64,000 bases of DNA from ELB16-189 sp018266435 (GTDB taxonomy: Bacteria > Bacteroidota > Bacteroidia > Cytophagales > Cyclobacteriaceae): the NCBI GenBank assembly GCA_030123525.1, contig CP126125.1, positions 1,364,001 to 1,428,000 on the forward strand. The letters run 5' to 3'. How positions within the stretch are numbered: the stretch's first letter is position 1; the number at the start of each line of letters is the position of its first letter. The position numbers and the translations under genes are program-made. Below the pieces are notes generated by a model, which saw only the letters and a program-made list of their open reading frames with translations, was not told the DNA's origin and did no database searches. This document shows positions 51,501-60,204 of this stretch, piece after piece.

Positions 51501-52499
51501 ATGAACAAAAAAATATTTTTTCTTGCGGTACTGGTTATTGCCTTAGGTGTTGACTCATGCGGGCCGAAAAAAAGACCTGACGAGGAATCAAAACCCCTGA
51601 GGGTGGTAAACGTACCTCCATTCAATGCCGACTCCGCTTACTTTTTTGTAGAGAAGCAAGTAACCTTTGGGCCAAGGGTACCCAATACAAAATCGCACCG
51701 GCAAGCATCCGGTTATTTTGTGAATCAGTTCAAAAGGTTTGGTGCAGTAGTTGTTGAACAAAATTTTGATGCCATCACCTGGGACAATCAAAAGCTTCAA
51801 TTGAAAAATATTATAGCAAGCTACAATCCGCAGGCACAGAAAAGAATTTTGCTGGCTGCTCATTGGGACACACGCCCGTATGCAGATAAAGATACCGAAA
51901 AGAGAGATGCGCCATTTGATGGAGCTAATGACGGAGCTAGCGGAGTAGGAGTGTTGTTAGAAGTGGCACGAGCGATGGGCAAAAGCAAACTACCTGATGT
52001 AGGTGTTGACCTGATTTTATTTGATGGAGAAGATTGGGGAGAAAAAGATAACGAGCGCGGTAAAACCAACCTGCCCGATGACCAAAGTTGGTGGTGCCTC
52101 GGCTCACAGTATTGGGCAAAGCATAAACATGTAAAAAATTATTCAGCTTACTACGGCATCCTGCTTGATATGGTAGGAGCTAAGCACGCACAGTTTTTTC
52201 GCGAAGGGCAATCGTTGGAATATGCACCCAGCGTGGTTGAAAAAGTCTGGAACACCGCCCATCGTTTGGGGTACACCGATTACTTTGTGAAAACCAATGT
52301 TGGAGGCATCACCGATGATCATGAGTTTGTAAATACGCTGGCTAAAATACCGATGATCGACATTGTGCACTATCAAACGGGCATAGGCTTCTTTGGCGAT
52401 TATCACCATTCGCGAAAAGACAACCTTTCCATTATCAGTAAGGAGACACTGGCTGCCGTGGGCAACACGTTGCTAAACGTGGTGTACTACGAAGAGTGA
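51501..52499 (+). CDS. Glutaminyl-peptide cyclotransferase lipoprotein (M28 fold)
   Basis: 332 residues. The signal peptide ends at C20 (LGVDSC), so it is probably a lipoprotein. The rest matches the glutaminyl cyclase of Porphyromonas gingivalis as I remember it: NADSAYFFVEKQVTFGPRVP, HWDTRPYADKD, FDGANDGASGVGVLLE with zinc ligand D144, FDGEDWG with the glutamate E177, SWWCLGSQYWA, LDMVGAKHAQFF and the late histidine in FFGDYHHSRKDN. It converts N-terminal Gln of exported proteins into pyroglutamate. Nine predicted signal-peptidase-I substrates in this window have Gln there. It starts divergently from gltD. Confidence 0.87.
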   Translation: MNKKIFFLAVLVIALGVDSCGPKKRPDEESKPLRVVNVPPFNADSAYFFVEKQVTFGPRVPNTKSHRQASGYFVNQFKRFGAVVVEQNFDAITWDNQKLQLKNIIASYNPQAQKRILLAAHWDTRPYADKDTEKRDAPFDGANDGASGVGVLLEVARAMGKSKLPDVGVDLILFDGEDWGEKDNERGKTNLPDDQSWWCLGSQYWAKHKHVKNYSAYYGILLDMVGAKHAQFFREGQSLEYAPSVVEKVWNTAHRLGYTDYFVKTNVGGITDDHEFVNTLAKIPMIDIVHYQTGIGFFGDYHHSRKDNLSIISKETLAAVGNTLLNVVYYEE

Positions 52500-52502
52500 T
52501 TT

Positions 52503-53051
52503 CTAGTTTTCCTCTTCACCTCCGGTCTTTTTCAATTCTTCATCCAGAATTTTTTGGATAACTTCCTGCTGGCGCTCATCAATTTGCTGGTTGGTCTTGG
52601 CCTGTTTTTTCAGAAATTTAAACATGGCGTTTTTCTTGATTTCATAGGCAATGAACACAGTGTATTTGCTCTGTTTTTTGTCGTAGTATTTTTCTTCACC
52701 GATTTTGCGCAAGTCAGCAATATTGGTATTCATCACCTCGCGAACTAAACTTTGAAACTTATCGGCTACATCGGCTGCACGGTCGTTTTGGGTTTGCCCG
52801 AGGTATTGATCACTCACTTGTTTCATAGTAGTGTTTACCTGCCCGGCCAGCACAGCTTTAGCTTCAATATCAGCTTTGCTTCGTGCAATATTGTCAGCCG
52901 AGCTTTCGCCTTTGCCGGTACCGCGAAAGAACCGGTTGTTAGATTCATAGGCGCTTCCGCGAAAGGGTTCTCTTACCCGTTGGCCAAAAGGCCCGTTGGC
53001 ACATGAGACCAGCAGGGAAGCTATAAATAAATTCAAAATTTGAGTCTTCAT
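52503..53051 (-). CDS. LPP20-like lipoprotein
   Basis: 182 residues from MKTQILNLF. The lipoprotein signal ends at C17 (LLVSC). A conserved segment RGTGKGESSADNIARSKADIE resembles LPP20-family lipoproteins, followed by alternating helix and strand (KYTVFIAYEIKKNAMF) and a charged helical tail (QQIDERQQEVIQKILDEEL). Function unknown; family members are outer-membrane or periplasmic lipoproteins. It converges with the glutaminyl cyclase gene, 4 bases apart. The 260-base region behind it (53052-53311) has no gene. Confidence 0.7.
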   Translation of the reverse strand: MKTQILNLFIASLLVSCANGPFGQRVREPFRGSAYESNNRFFRGTGKGESSADNIARSKADIEAKAVLAGQVNTTMKQVSDQYLGQTQNDRAADVADKFQSLVREVMNTNIADLRKIGEEKYYDKKQSKYTVFIAYEIKKNAMFKFLKKQAKTNQQIDERQQEVIQKILDEELKKTGGEEEN

Positions 53052-53311
53052 AAAAAATTGTTTTTTCGAATACGGTTGCAAAAGATTTTTACGAAAATAG
53101 AATAAAATAGGTTGAATCTATACGTATAAAAAATTTTTGTTGGCAACATGCGTGTTTAGCTATGATTTTGATTAAGCCTGTTTGCCAGGCAGTATTTTGT
53201 TTTGACAAATGACTCTAAAACGACCTGTCGGAATCAAACATGCATGGTAACTTTACCGTATAGAACGAAGTAAACGTGTAGAAGATTATAGCAGGAGATA
53301 TTTTTTAAACT

Positions 53312-53620
53312 ATGCAAACAATTTATGTAGTAGGAAACCCGGGATTTTTAGAATTGCATCGCAAGCATTTGGATGACAATTCTAAGTTTTTGCGCGGTCA
53401 TGTTTCGGTTCAGGTTCCCGGAAAAGAAGTTCAGTTATTTTGGATTCACAGTAAAAAGGGATTAAAAGAATTTAAACGGGCCATTGGTGCCGATTTGATC
53501 TGGAAATACCGCCTTCGCTTTTATTTTGATATGGAAGAATTTACTCCCAAAGAAGAAAAAAGTGAACTCAATGCAGACGAAAAAATCTTGATGCGCAAGG
53601 CCATCCTGTTGATGGCCTAA
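53312..53620 (+). CDS. Hypothetical protein
   Basis: 102 residues, basic and mixed alpha/beta: TIYVVGNPGFLELHRKHL, GHVSVQVPGKEVQLFWIHS, LKEFKRAIGADLIWKYRLRF, EKILMRKAILLMA. No signal peptide, membrane segment or known motif. Codon use is like its neighbours. It stands alone between two minus-strand genes. No function can be assigned. Confidence 0.65.
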   Translation: MQTIYVVGNPGFLELHRKHLDDNSKFLRGHVSVQVPGKEVQLFWIHSKKGLKEFKRAIGADLIWKYRLRFYFDMEEFTPKEEKSELNADEKILMRKAILLMA

Positions 53621-53647
53621 TGGCCAATTAATAAAAGGCATACCCGG

Positions 53648-54751
53648 TTAGCGGTATTCAATCTGTAAGATCATGCTTTCGAGGGTTATCCCAGGTCCAA
53701 AAGCAAAACTTAATATGTTTTTGCCGGCATCGCGTGGCTGTAAACTCCTGCTTAAATGGCTCAATACAAATAATACTGTGGGTGAAGACATGTTGCCGTA
53801 TTTTTTTAACACCTCACGCGAAAATTTATTTTGATTGTCATTGATTTTTAATTCTTGTTCAATTGCCTCCAGGATTTTTTTTCCACCGGGATGAATGACA
53901 AAAAATGAAATTGAAGAAAATGGAATAGAAATTTTTTGCAGCAGCGAATCAGTTAATTTTTTTATACCCTTGCGGATGAGTTGCGGCACATAAGTTGAAA
54001 GTTTCATTTCAAAACCAAAGTCTCCTATGGCCCAACCCATATCTTTTTCTCCTTCTGGTATTAACTCGCAATAGAAACTAAGGGGTTTAAAACTATATCC
54101 CTTTTGGGGAGACGACTCCATAAGTAACGCAGCGCTTCCATCAGCAAATAAAGCGTTGGCCAGCAAATTATCTTCGGTGTTTTCTTTTTGAAAATGGATG
54201 CTGCACAACTCAGTACAAACAATCAGCACTTTTGAGGCGGGGTCGGCCTTGCAAAAAGTGTCAGCTAGTTTGATTGCATTAAATGCCGCATAACACCCCA
54301 TAAAATTAATACAGGTGCGATGAAGAGAGGGGCTTAATCCCAGGGCTTTAACCAGGTCAATATCCAATCCCGGGGCTGACATACCTGTGCAGCTAACAAC
54401 TACTAAGTGTGTAATTGCCAATCGGTCATTAAAAGAAATTTTTTCAAAACAATTATTAATTGATGCCTTGCTAAGTTCAAGCGCATGCTTGCGAAAAAGA
54501 TTGAGCCGTGTTTTAGTTCCAGGAAATGGCTCAATTTTTTTTTTATCAGAAAAAAAATCAAGTTCGTTTTCTTTTCCGTAATCACTCAATACAGAATAGC
54601 GCGTCTCAATTCCTGTTGCACGATATAGCGCATGCAGCTTTCGGGCTGAGTTTCCCTCCAGTTGCATAGCGTTTACCATAAACTTACCAATCGTTTCTTG
54701 TGTAAAACAAAACGTGGGGTTGGCAGTGCCTATGGAGGTGATGTAGCTCAT
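53648..54751 (-). CDS. Type III polyketide synthase
   Basis: 367 residues of the chalcone/stilbene synthase family. The catalytic triad is complete: C153 in INFMGCYAAFNAIK, H287 in FFVIHPGGKK and N320 in KYGNMSSPTVLF; the C-terminal FAFGPGITLES is also typical. It extends an acyl-CoA starter with malonyl-CoA and cyclises it, in bacteria usually to resorcinols, phloroglucinols or pyrones. It is divergent (48 bases) from the UbiA-type gene and close to an acyl-CoA ligase, which could provide the starter. A thiolase or 3-ketoacyl-ACP synthase III is unlikely because the GFGPG-like loop and Asn context are of type III. Confidence 0.92.
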   Translation of the reverse strand: MSYITSIGTANPTFCFTQETIGKFMVNAMQLEGNSARKLHALYRATGIETRYSVLSDYGKENELDFFSDKKKIEPFPGTKTRLNLFRKHALELSKASINNCFEKISFNDRLAITHLVVVSCTGMSAPGLDIDLVKALGLSPSLHRTCINFMGCYAAFNAIKLADTFCKADPASKVLIVCTELCSIHFQKENTEDNLLANALFADGSAALLMESSPQKGYSFKPLSFYCELIPEGEKDMGWAIGDFGFEMKLSTYVPQLIRKGIKKLTDSLLQKISIPFSSISFFVIHPGGKKILEAIEQELKINDNQNKFSREVLKKYGNMSSPTVLFVLSHLSRSLQPRDAGKNILSFAFGPGITLESMILQIEYR

Positions 54752-54799
54752 TTCTCAAGTGTCATTAGAAAAAACGTTATCTTGTTTTTTTAGTTCAAT

Positions 54800-55684
54800 A
54801 TGGTATCCACTTTGCTTCACCTCCGGTTTCCATTCTCATTTTTTTTAATGCCGGTTTACCTGTTTGCGCTGGGGGTATCTCCCAACTTTGACGAAAGCCA
54901 AATTGCGTGGACGTTTTTTATCATTCATTTTTTACTCTACCCGGCCAGCAACGGATACAACAGTTATTTTGATAAAGACGAAAAAAGCATTGGCGGACTT
55001 AAAAACCCTCCACCTGTAAATCGAAGTCTGTATTATACTTCATTGGCATTAGATGCTTTAGCCATTGGGCTGGCTTGGGTAAAAATTAGTTTTCTCTTGG
55101 CGGTTATGATTTTTATTTTTGGAGTAGTCTCGAAAGCGTATAGCCACCCATCCATCCGTCTGAAAAAATATCCGATTATCGGCTGGTTAACGGTCGGGCT
55201 TTTTCAAGGATTTTTTTCTTTTCTGATGAGCTACGTTGGGATCAATCACTTTGGGATTGAAAATTTAATGCACACAAAAATTCTAATGCCGGCTATGCTT
55301 GCTTCAATCATGCTGTTAGGCAGTTACCCAATGACACAAATCTATCAGCATGAAGAAGATGCCAAGCATGGCGACCAAACTCTAAGCATGATGCTGGGCA
55401 TACGCGGCACATTTATTTTTGTGCAAATTGTTTTTGTCTTCGCGGTTCTGGGGTTTGTTCTTTATTTCAACAGTTTTTATTCGGGCGAATACAGTGCCGA
55501 ATTTGTATTGGCCTTTTCTCCTGCAGCTTTGTTTTTTATACGTTGGCTTTTACGAGCCTGGAATAATTCTGCTGAAGCCAATTTCAGTAATACGATGTGG
55601 CTCAATTTTATTTCATCATTTTGCCTGAATGGATTCTTCGTTTATTTTTTTCTAGCCAACACACACGTGTGGCAATACTTGTAG
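54800..55684 (+). CDS. UbiA family prenyltransferase
   Basis: 294 residues with about eight to nine membrane segments. The first metal-diphosphate motif is NGYNSYFDKDEKSIGG (N54, D58, D60) and the second YQHEEDAKHGDQTLS (E186, D187, D192), both in loops after helices as in UbiA enzymes. These attach a prenyl chain to an aromatic or quinone acceptor with Mg2+. The N-terminus LLHLRFPFSFFLMPVY is also family-like. The acceptor is not shown, but divergence from the type III PKS suggests the polyketide product. It converges with the acyl-CoA ligase gene, with 2 bases between stops. Confidence 0.88.
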   Translation: MVSTLLHLRFPFSFFLMPVYLFALGVSPNFDESQIAWTFFIIHFLLYPASNGYNSYFDKDEKSIGGLKNPPPVNRSLYYTSLALDALAIGLAWVKISFLLAVMIFIFGVVSKAYSHPSIRLKKYPIIGWLTVGLFQGFFSFLMSYVGINHFGIENLMHTKILMPAMLASIMLLGSYPMTQIYQHEEDAKHGDQTLSMMLGIRGTFIFVQIVFVFAVLGFVLYFNSFYSGEYSAEFVLAFSPAALFFIRWLLRAWNNSAEANFSNTMWLNFISSFCLNGFFVYFFLANTHVWQYL

Positions 55685-55686
55685 CC

Positions 55687-57360
55687 TCAAGGCTTTCCGC
55701 CCCCAGCTTCTTCCCACACCACGATTTCTTTTTGCGCATACCAGTTTGGGTAATTGGGCAAATGAATCTTCTCTACTTCATTTCGCTTGACTTTCAGCGT
55801 AGGGGTCAGTAGTCCGTTTTCAATAGTCCAATCATTTTTTAAGATCACTGCTTTTTTCAGTCTTTCATAGTCTTCTATCAATTGATTCACCTCGTTTAAA
55901 GACGACAACAAGCTTTCATCAATTTCTGAACGTGATTTTTGTTTACCCGCTTCAGATAAAATGGTAAGGGCAATAGGCTGCGGAATGCTCACACCCACCA
56001 CACACACTTGCTCAATGTCTGAGTTTTTGAGAAGCCTCATTTCAATGGGTGATGGTGAAACATACTTGCCTTTATCTGTTTTGAATTGATCTTTTACGCG
56101 GCCGGTTATGAACACAAACCCATCGGCATCGGTCTGACCTAAATCTCCTGTTTTTAAAAACCCATCGGGGGTAAATGCTTCGCGGGTCATCTCGGGCTCA
56201 CGGTAGTAACCCATCATCAAAGCCGCATGGCGGGTAAGAATTTCTTCCTGATCAGTAAATTTGATTTCTGCCGTGGGCATGGCCTTGCCTACACTGCCAA
56301 ATTTTACCTCTTCCTGATTGCCATGTGAGATCGCACAATTTTCAGTCATACCATAAATTTCGCGCACATCAATGCCTAACTGATGAAACCAGTTCAAAAG
56401 AAATAACGGCATAGGAGCTGCGCCTGAAATTTTCAATAACGCCCTGGACAGCCCAAGTTTTTTCTTAAGCGTTTGTTTTAGAACAGATCGTATAAATGGA
56501 ATCTTCAATAACCTCGAGAGTTTTTGCTGTGGCAATTTTTCTAAAATTTTTTCCTGAAAGCGAGCCCATATTCTGGGTACCCCAAAAAACACATGAGGCT
56601 GAACCGAGTTGAGGTCACGGCCAAATGTTTCAAGCGACTCAACAAAAGAAATGGATGCACCTATTTCGCACCCCAGCACTTCGGTAATGTCGCGCTCAGC
56701 AATGTGGCAAAGCGGCAAATAAGAAAACAATACCGGATGCGCAGGCAACGGGTTTACCCGATTCAAATAATCAATCATGATTTTTGAAACATACCTGAAT
56801 GCAGACGAATGAAACATTACTCCTTTGGGGCGGCCCGTAGTGCCGCTGGTGTACATCACCGTGAGCAATTCTTCGGCTCCCCAGTCATATGTTTTTTCCA
56901 ATGGTTGCCGGGTTGCGTTCCATTGGCTTATCAATTCTCCTTCGGTAATTCCATAAAAATCTATACTGATTTTTAGTATTGAGGCAGGAATGCCTTCTTT
57001 TTGTTTTTCATACTCGTCCAGTTTTCCAATAAAAATAGCTTTTGACTGGCTGTGTTCGAGAATTTGCCGAATGGACGATGCGCTGATGCTGGCGTATAAA
57101 GGAACCGAAACAAAACCCGCCATCATAATAGCCAAATCGGCCATGATCCAATGTGCACAATTCTTTGAAAGAATGGCTACGTTGCTGTGCGCAGGCAAGT
57201 TCATCGACAAAAGTCCCGATGCCATTTTCCTGATTTCATTTCCCGATTGCCTGAATGTCCACTCGTGCCATTTTCCATTTACCGGCTGTCGAAGAAAAAT
57301 ATGATCGGGAGTTTCTTTCTCCCATTTTAAAAATGAATGAAGGACCGGATTATGGCTCAT
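55687..57360 (-). CDS. Long-chain acyl-CoA ligase (AMP-forming)
   Basis: 557 residues. ANL-superfamily motifs: MYTSGTTGRPKGVMFHSS (ATP loop), IYGMTENCAISHGNQ, LKTGDLGQTDADGFVFITG and VKDQFKTDKGKYVSPSPIE with the hinge region. The N-terminus SFLKWEKETPDHIFLRQPV is that of long-chain fatty acid ligases. It activates fatty acids to acyl-CoA through acyl-AMP. It lies on the same strand as and upstream of the PKS with the UbiA gene between on the other strand, so its role in the PKS route is an inference from position; ordinary fatty acid use is the alternative. Confidence 0.9.
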   Translation of the reverse strand: MSHNPVLHSFLKWEKETPDHIFLRQPVNGKWHEWTFRQSGNEIRKMASGLLSMNLPAHSNVAILSKNCAHWIMADLAIMMAGFVSVPLYASISASSIRQILEHSQSKAIFIGKLDEYEKQKEGIPASILKISIDFYGITEGELISQWNATRQPLEKTYDWGAEELLTVMYTSGTTGRPKGVMFHSSAFRYVSKIMIDYLNRVNPLPAHPVLFSYLPLCHIAERDITEVLGCEIGASISFVESLETFGRDLNSVQPHVFFGVPRIWARFQEKILEKLPQQKLSRLLKIPFIRSVLKQTLKKKLGLSRALLKISGAAPMPLFLLNWFHQLGIDVREIYGMTENCAISHGNQEEVKFGSVGKAMPTAEIKFTDQEEILTRHAALMMGYYREPEMTREAFTPDGFLKTGDLGQTDADGFVFITGRVKDQFKTDKGKYVSPSPIEMRLLKNSDIEQVCVVGVSIPQPIALTILSEAGKQKSRSEIDESLLSSLNEVNQLIEDYERLKKAVILKNDWTIENGLLTPTLKVKRNEVEKIHLPNYPNWYAQKEIVVWEEAGGGKP

Positions 57361-57489
57361 GGCGGGTACTGTTTTAACTCACGATTTAGTGAGAAAGCAA
57401 CAAATGAACAACGACAAATGTAAAGGTGCACGTAAACTAAGCAGTTGACAAAAATTTTTGCGACTTTCGTTTTTCCTTATCCCATACCA

Positions 57490-60195
57490 ATGGCTGAACA
57501 AAAAAAACTTTTCCTGCTCGATGCCTACGCGCTGATTTATCGGGCTCATTTTGCATTTACTAAAAACCCGCGCATCAATTCAAAAGGTCATAATACTTCT
57601 GTGCCGTTTGGATTTACAAACACACTGCTCGAGGTCATTCAAAAACAAAAACCCACGCACCTTGCAGTAGCCTTTGATACAGCCGCTAAAACTTTTCGCG
57701 ATGAGATGTTTAAAGAATACAAAGCCACGCGCCAAGAAACCCCCGAAGATATTCGGCATGGCACCCCAACCGTAAAAGAAATTCTTCACGGGTTCAACAT
57801 TCCGGTATTGGAAAAAGATGGCTACGAAGCTGACGATATCATCGGCACACTGGCCACGCAAGCTGCGGCCAGGGGCTTTGAAGTGTATATGATGACCCCC
57901 GATAAAGATTTTGGTCAGCTTGTAAAAGAAAATGTTTTTCTCTACAAGCCCGCCTACATGGGCAATGCGGTAGATGTGCTGGGGCCAAAAGAAGTGTGCG
58001 AAAAATGGGACATTGAAAATGTGTCGCAGGTAATAGACATACTCGGCCTGCAAGGAGATACCTCCGACAACATTCCGGGCATTCCGGGGATTGGCCCAAA
58101 AACCGCAGCTGAATTATTAAAGAAGTACAAAACGGTGGAAGGTGTAGTGGCTCACTCTGCCGAACTAAAAGGCAAACAAAAAGAACGCGTGGAGCAGTAT
58201 GGAGATCAGGCCATCCTGTCAAAAAAACTAGCTACCATTATTACTGATGTGCCACTTGAGTTCAACGAAGAGGCATTGGTTTACAAAGGGCCAGATGAAA
58301 AGACCTTGCGCCCGATTTTAGAAGAGTTAGAATTTAAAACGATGCTAACCCGAATATTTTCATTGCCAACGGCTTCTGTTCCGGATGTAACCGAATCCAA
58401 ACCCGAACAGTTATCGATGTTTGAGCGAGCTGGCACGTTAAATGATTTGGCCGGCACCCCCGACAGTTCTTTGTCTACATATAAACGAATAGAAAGTGAA
58501 GGTGAAATCCAATTGCTGATAGAAAAACTAAACCAACAGAAGGAATTTTCTGTAATCGTGGCGACCGATGAAGCCGTGAATTTTGATTTTACCATAACCG
58601 CATTGGTCTTTTCGTTTTCAGCGGGCGAAGCATTTTACATTCCGACAAAAGAAAAATCTACCATAGAAAAATTTTCTGAAATATTTTCTAATGAATCCAT
58701 TGTCAAAATAGGATACAACATTAAACAAAGTGTTTTGGCATTGAAAAAAATAAATATTGAAATGCGCGGGCAGCTGTTTGACGCCTTGCTTGCCCATTAC
58801 CTGATTGAACCTGAAGCATCGCACGACCTGGGCATTCTGTGCCATCAGTATTTAAGTATTCAGCTAATTGCCAGTGACACAGACGAAGTGAAAAACTATG
58901 GCGAACGAGCTGAGCGTACCTGGCAACTCAAAAGCAAATTAGAAGCTGATCTGCGCACCCGCGGTCACTGGAGGCTGAGCCGCGAAGTAGAGATGCCGTT
59001 GATCTACGTACTGGCTGAGATGGAGTTTCAAGGAGTAGCCCTGGATGAACCCGCTTTGCAAAAAATGTCTTCGGTTTTGAAAAAAGATAGTGAAAAAACG
59101 CAAGCTGAAATTTTTACACTCGCTGACGCAGAATTCAATATTGGATCTCCCAAGCAACTGGGAGAAATATTATTCGACAAATTAAAACTGGTAGAGAAAG
59201 CGAAGAAAACAAAGACAGGACAATACGCTACGGGCGAAGAGGTATTGTTGAAATTAGCTGATGAACACGCCATCGCAAAAAAAATACTTGACTTCCGCGA
59301 GAATGAAAAACTGCGCTCCACGTATGTTGAAGCGCTGCCCAAAATGATCAGCCGGTTTGATCATCGCATTCACACCGACTACCGGCAAGCAGTGGCCGCC
59401 ACCGGAAGGTTGAGTTCCAATAACCCCAACCTTCAGAACATTCCGATCCGAACGGAAAAAGGAAGAAAAATTCGTGGAGCATTTGTGCCGCGCGATAAAA
59501 ACTATCTTTTCATGTCGGCCGATTACTCGCAGATAGAATTGCGCATAGCGGCTTCATTTGCCAAAGACCAAACCATGATGGAGGCTTTTCGTGCGGGGCG
59601 TGATATTCACACCACCACCGCAGCAAAAGTTTTTAAAGTAGAGCTTAGCAAAGTTACGCCTGACATGAGGCGCAAGGCAAAAGAAGTGAACTTCGGCATT
59701 TTGTACGGAAGCACCGCGTTTGGACTTTCGCAAAACCTCAACATTCCGCGAAGCGAGGCTTCTGAAATTATCGATTCGTATTTCAACGAATTTTCAGCCA
59801 TCAAAAAATACATGGATGACTCGATCAACTCGGCCCGCGAAAAAGAATACGTAGAAACCATTTTAGGCAGAAGAAGATATTTGCGCGATATCAACTCGCG
59901 CAACATGGCCACACGCCAGTTTGCCGAGCGTAACGCCATCAACGCGCCCATTCAGGGCAGCGCGGCAGACATTATTAAGGTAGCAATGATCAGCATACAC
60001 CGTTGGTTACAGCAGGAAAAACTGAAAACCAAAATGATTTTACAGGTGCACGATGAATTGGTGTTTGATCTTCATCAGGACGAACAAGTGCTGGTGAAAT
60101 CGAAAGTAATCGAGTTGATGAAAACAGCCGTGATTCTCGATGTGCCCATGGAAGTGGAAGTAGGCATCGGGAAAAATTGGCTGGAAGCGCACTGA
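57490..60195 (+). CDS. polA: DNA polymerase I, probably without proofreading
   Basis: 901 residues from MAEQKKLFLLDAY (the open frame begins earlier). Domains: 5'-3' exonuclease about 1-290 (EADDIIGTLA, DKDFGQLV, GDTSDNIPGIPGIGPKTA), 3'-5' exonuclease-like about 320-500, polymerase about 510-901 with motif A SADYSQIELRIAA near 677, motif B KEVNFGILYG near 733 and motif C LQVHDELVF near 853. In the middle domain the carboxylates that bind metal are mostly missing: VATDEAVNFD for the DTE site, YNIKQSVL for the NxxxD site and ERAERTWQL for the DxD-type site. It repairs and fills gaps; the neighbour 9 bases downstream is a nucleosidase gene. Confidence 0.95.
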   Translation: MAEQKKLFLLDAYALIYRAHFAFTKNPRINSKGHNTSVPFGFTNTLLEVIQKQKPTHLAVAFDTAAKTFRDEMFKEYKATRQETPEDIRHGTPTVKEILHGFNIPVLEKDGYEADDIIGTLATQAAARGFEVYMMTPDKDFGQLVKENVFLYKPAYMGNAVDVLGPKEVCEKWDIENVSQVIDILGLQGDTSDNIPGIPGIGPKTAAELLKKYKTVEGVVAHSAELKGKQKERVEQYGDQAILSKKLATIITDVPLEFNEEALVYKGPDEKTLRPILEELEFKTMLTRIFSLPTASVPDVTESKPEQLSMFERAGTLNDLAGTPDSSLSTYKRIESEGEIQLLIEKLNQQKEFSVIVATDEAVNFDFTITALVFSFSAGEAFYIPTKEKSTIEKFSEIFSNESIVKIGYNIKQSVLALKKINIEMRGQLFDALLAHYLIEPEASHDLGILCHQYLSIQLIASDTDEVKNYGERAERTWQLKSKLEADLRTRGHWRLSREVEMPLIYVLAEMEFQGVALDEPALQKMSSVLKKDSEKTQAEIFTLADAEFNIGSPKQLGEILFDKLKLVEKAKKTKTGQYATGEEVLLKLADEHAIAKKILDFRENEKLRSTYVEALPKMISRFDHRIHTDYRQAVAATGRLSSNNPNLQNIPIRTEKGRKIRGAFVPRDKNYLFMSADYSQIELRIAASFAKDQTMMEAFRAGRDIHTTTAAKVFKVELSKVTPDMRRKAKEVNFGILYGSTAFGLSQNLNIPRSEASEIIDSYFNEFSAIKKYMDDSINSAREKEYVETILGRRRYLRDINSRNMATRQFAERNAINAPIQGSAADIIKVAMISIHRWLQQEKLKTKMILQVHDELVFDLHQDEQVLVKSKVIELMKTAVILDVPMEVEVGIGKNWLEAH

Positions 60196-60204
60196 GAATT
60201 ATAA

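Noticed and set aside
51410..51625. N-terminal 72-codon extension of gltD
   Set aside because: It overlaps the divergent glutaminyl cyclase gene and has no resemblance to GltD; homology starts at MGKPTGF.
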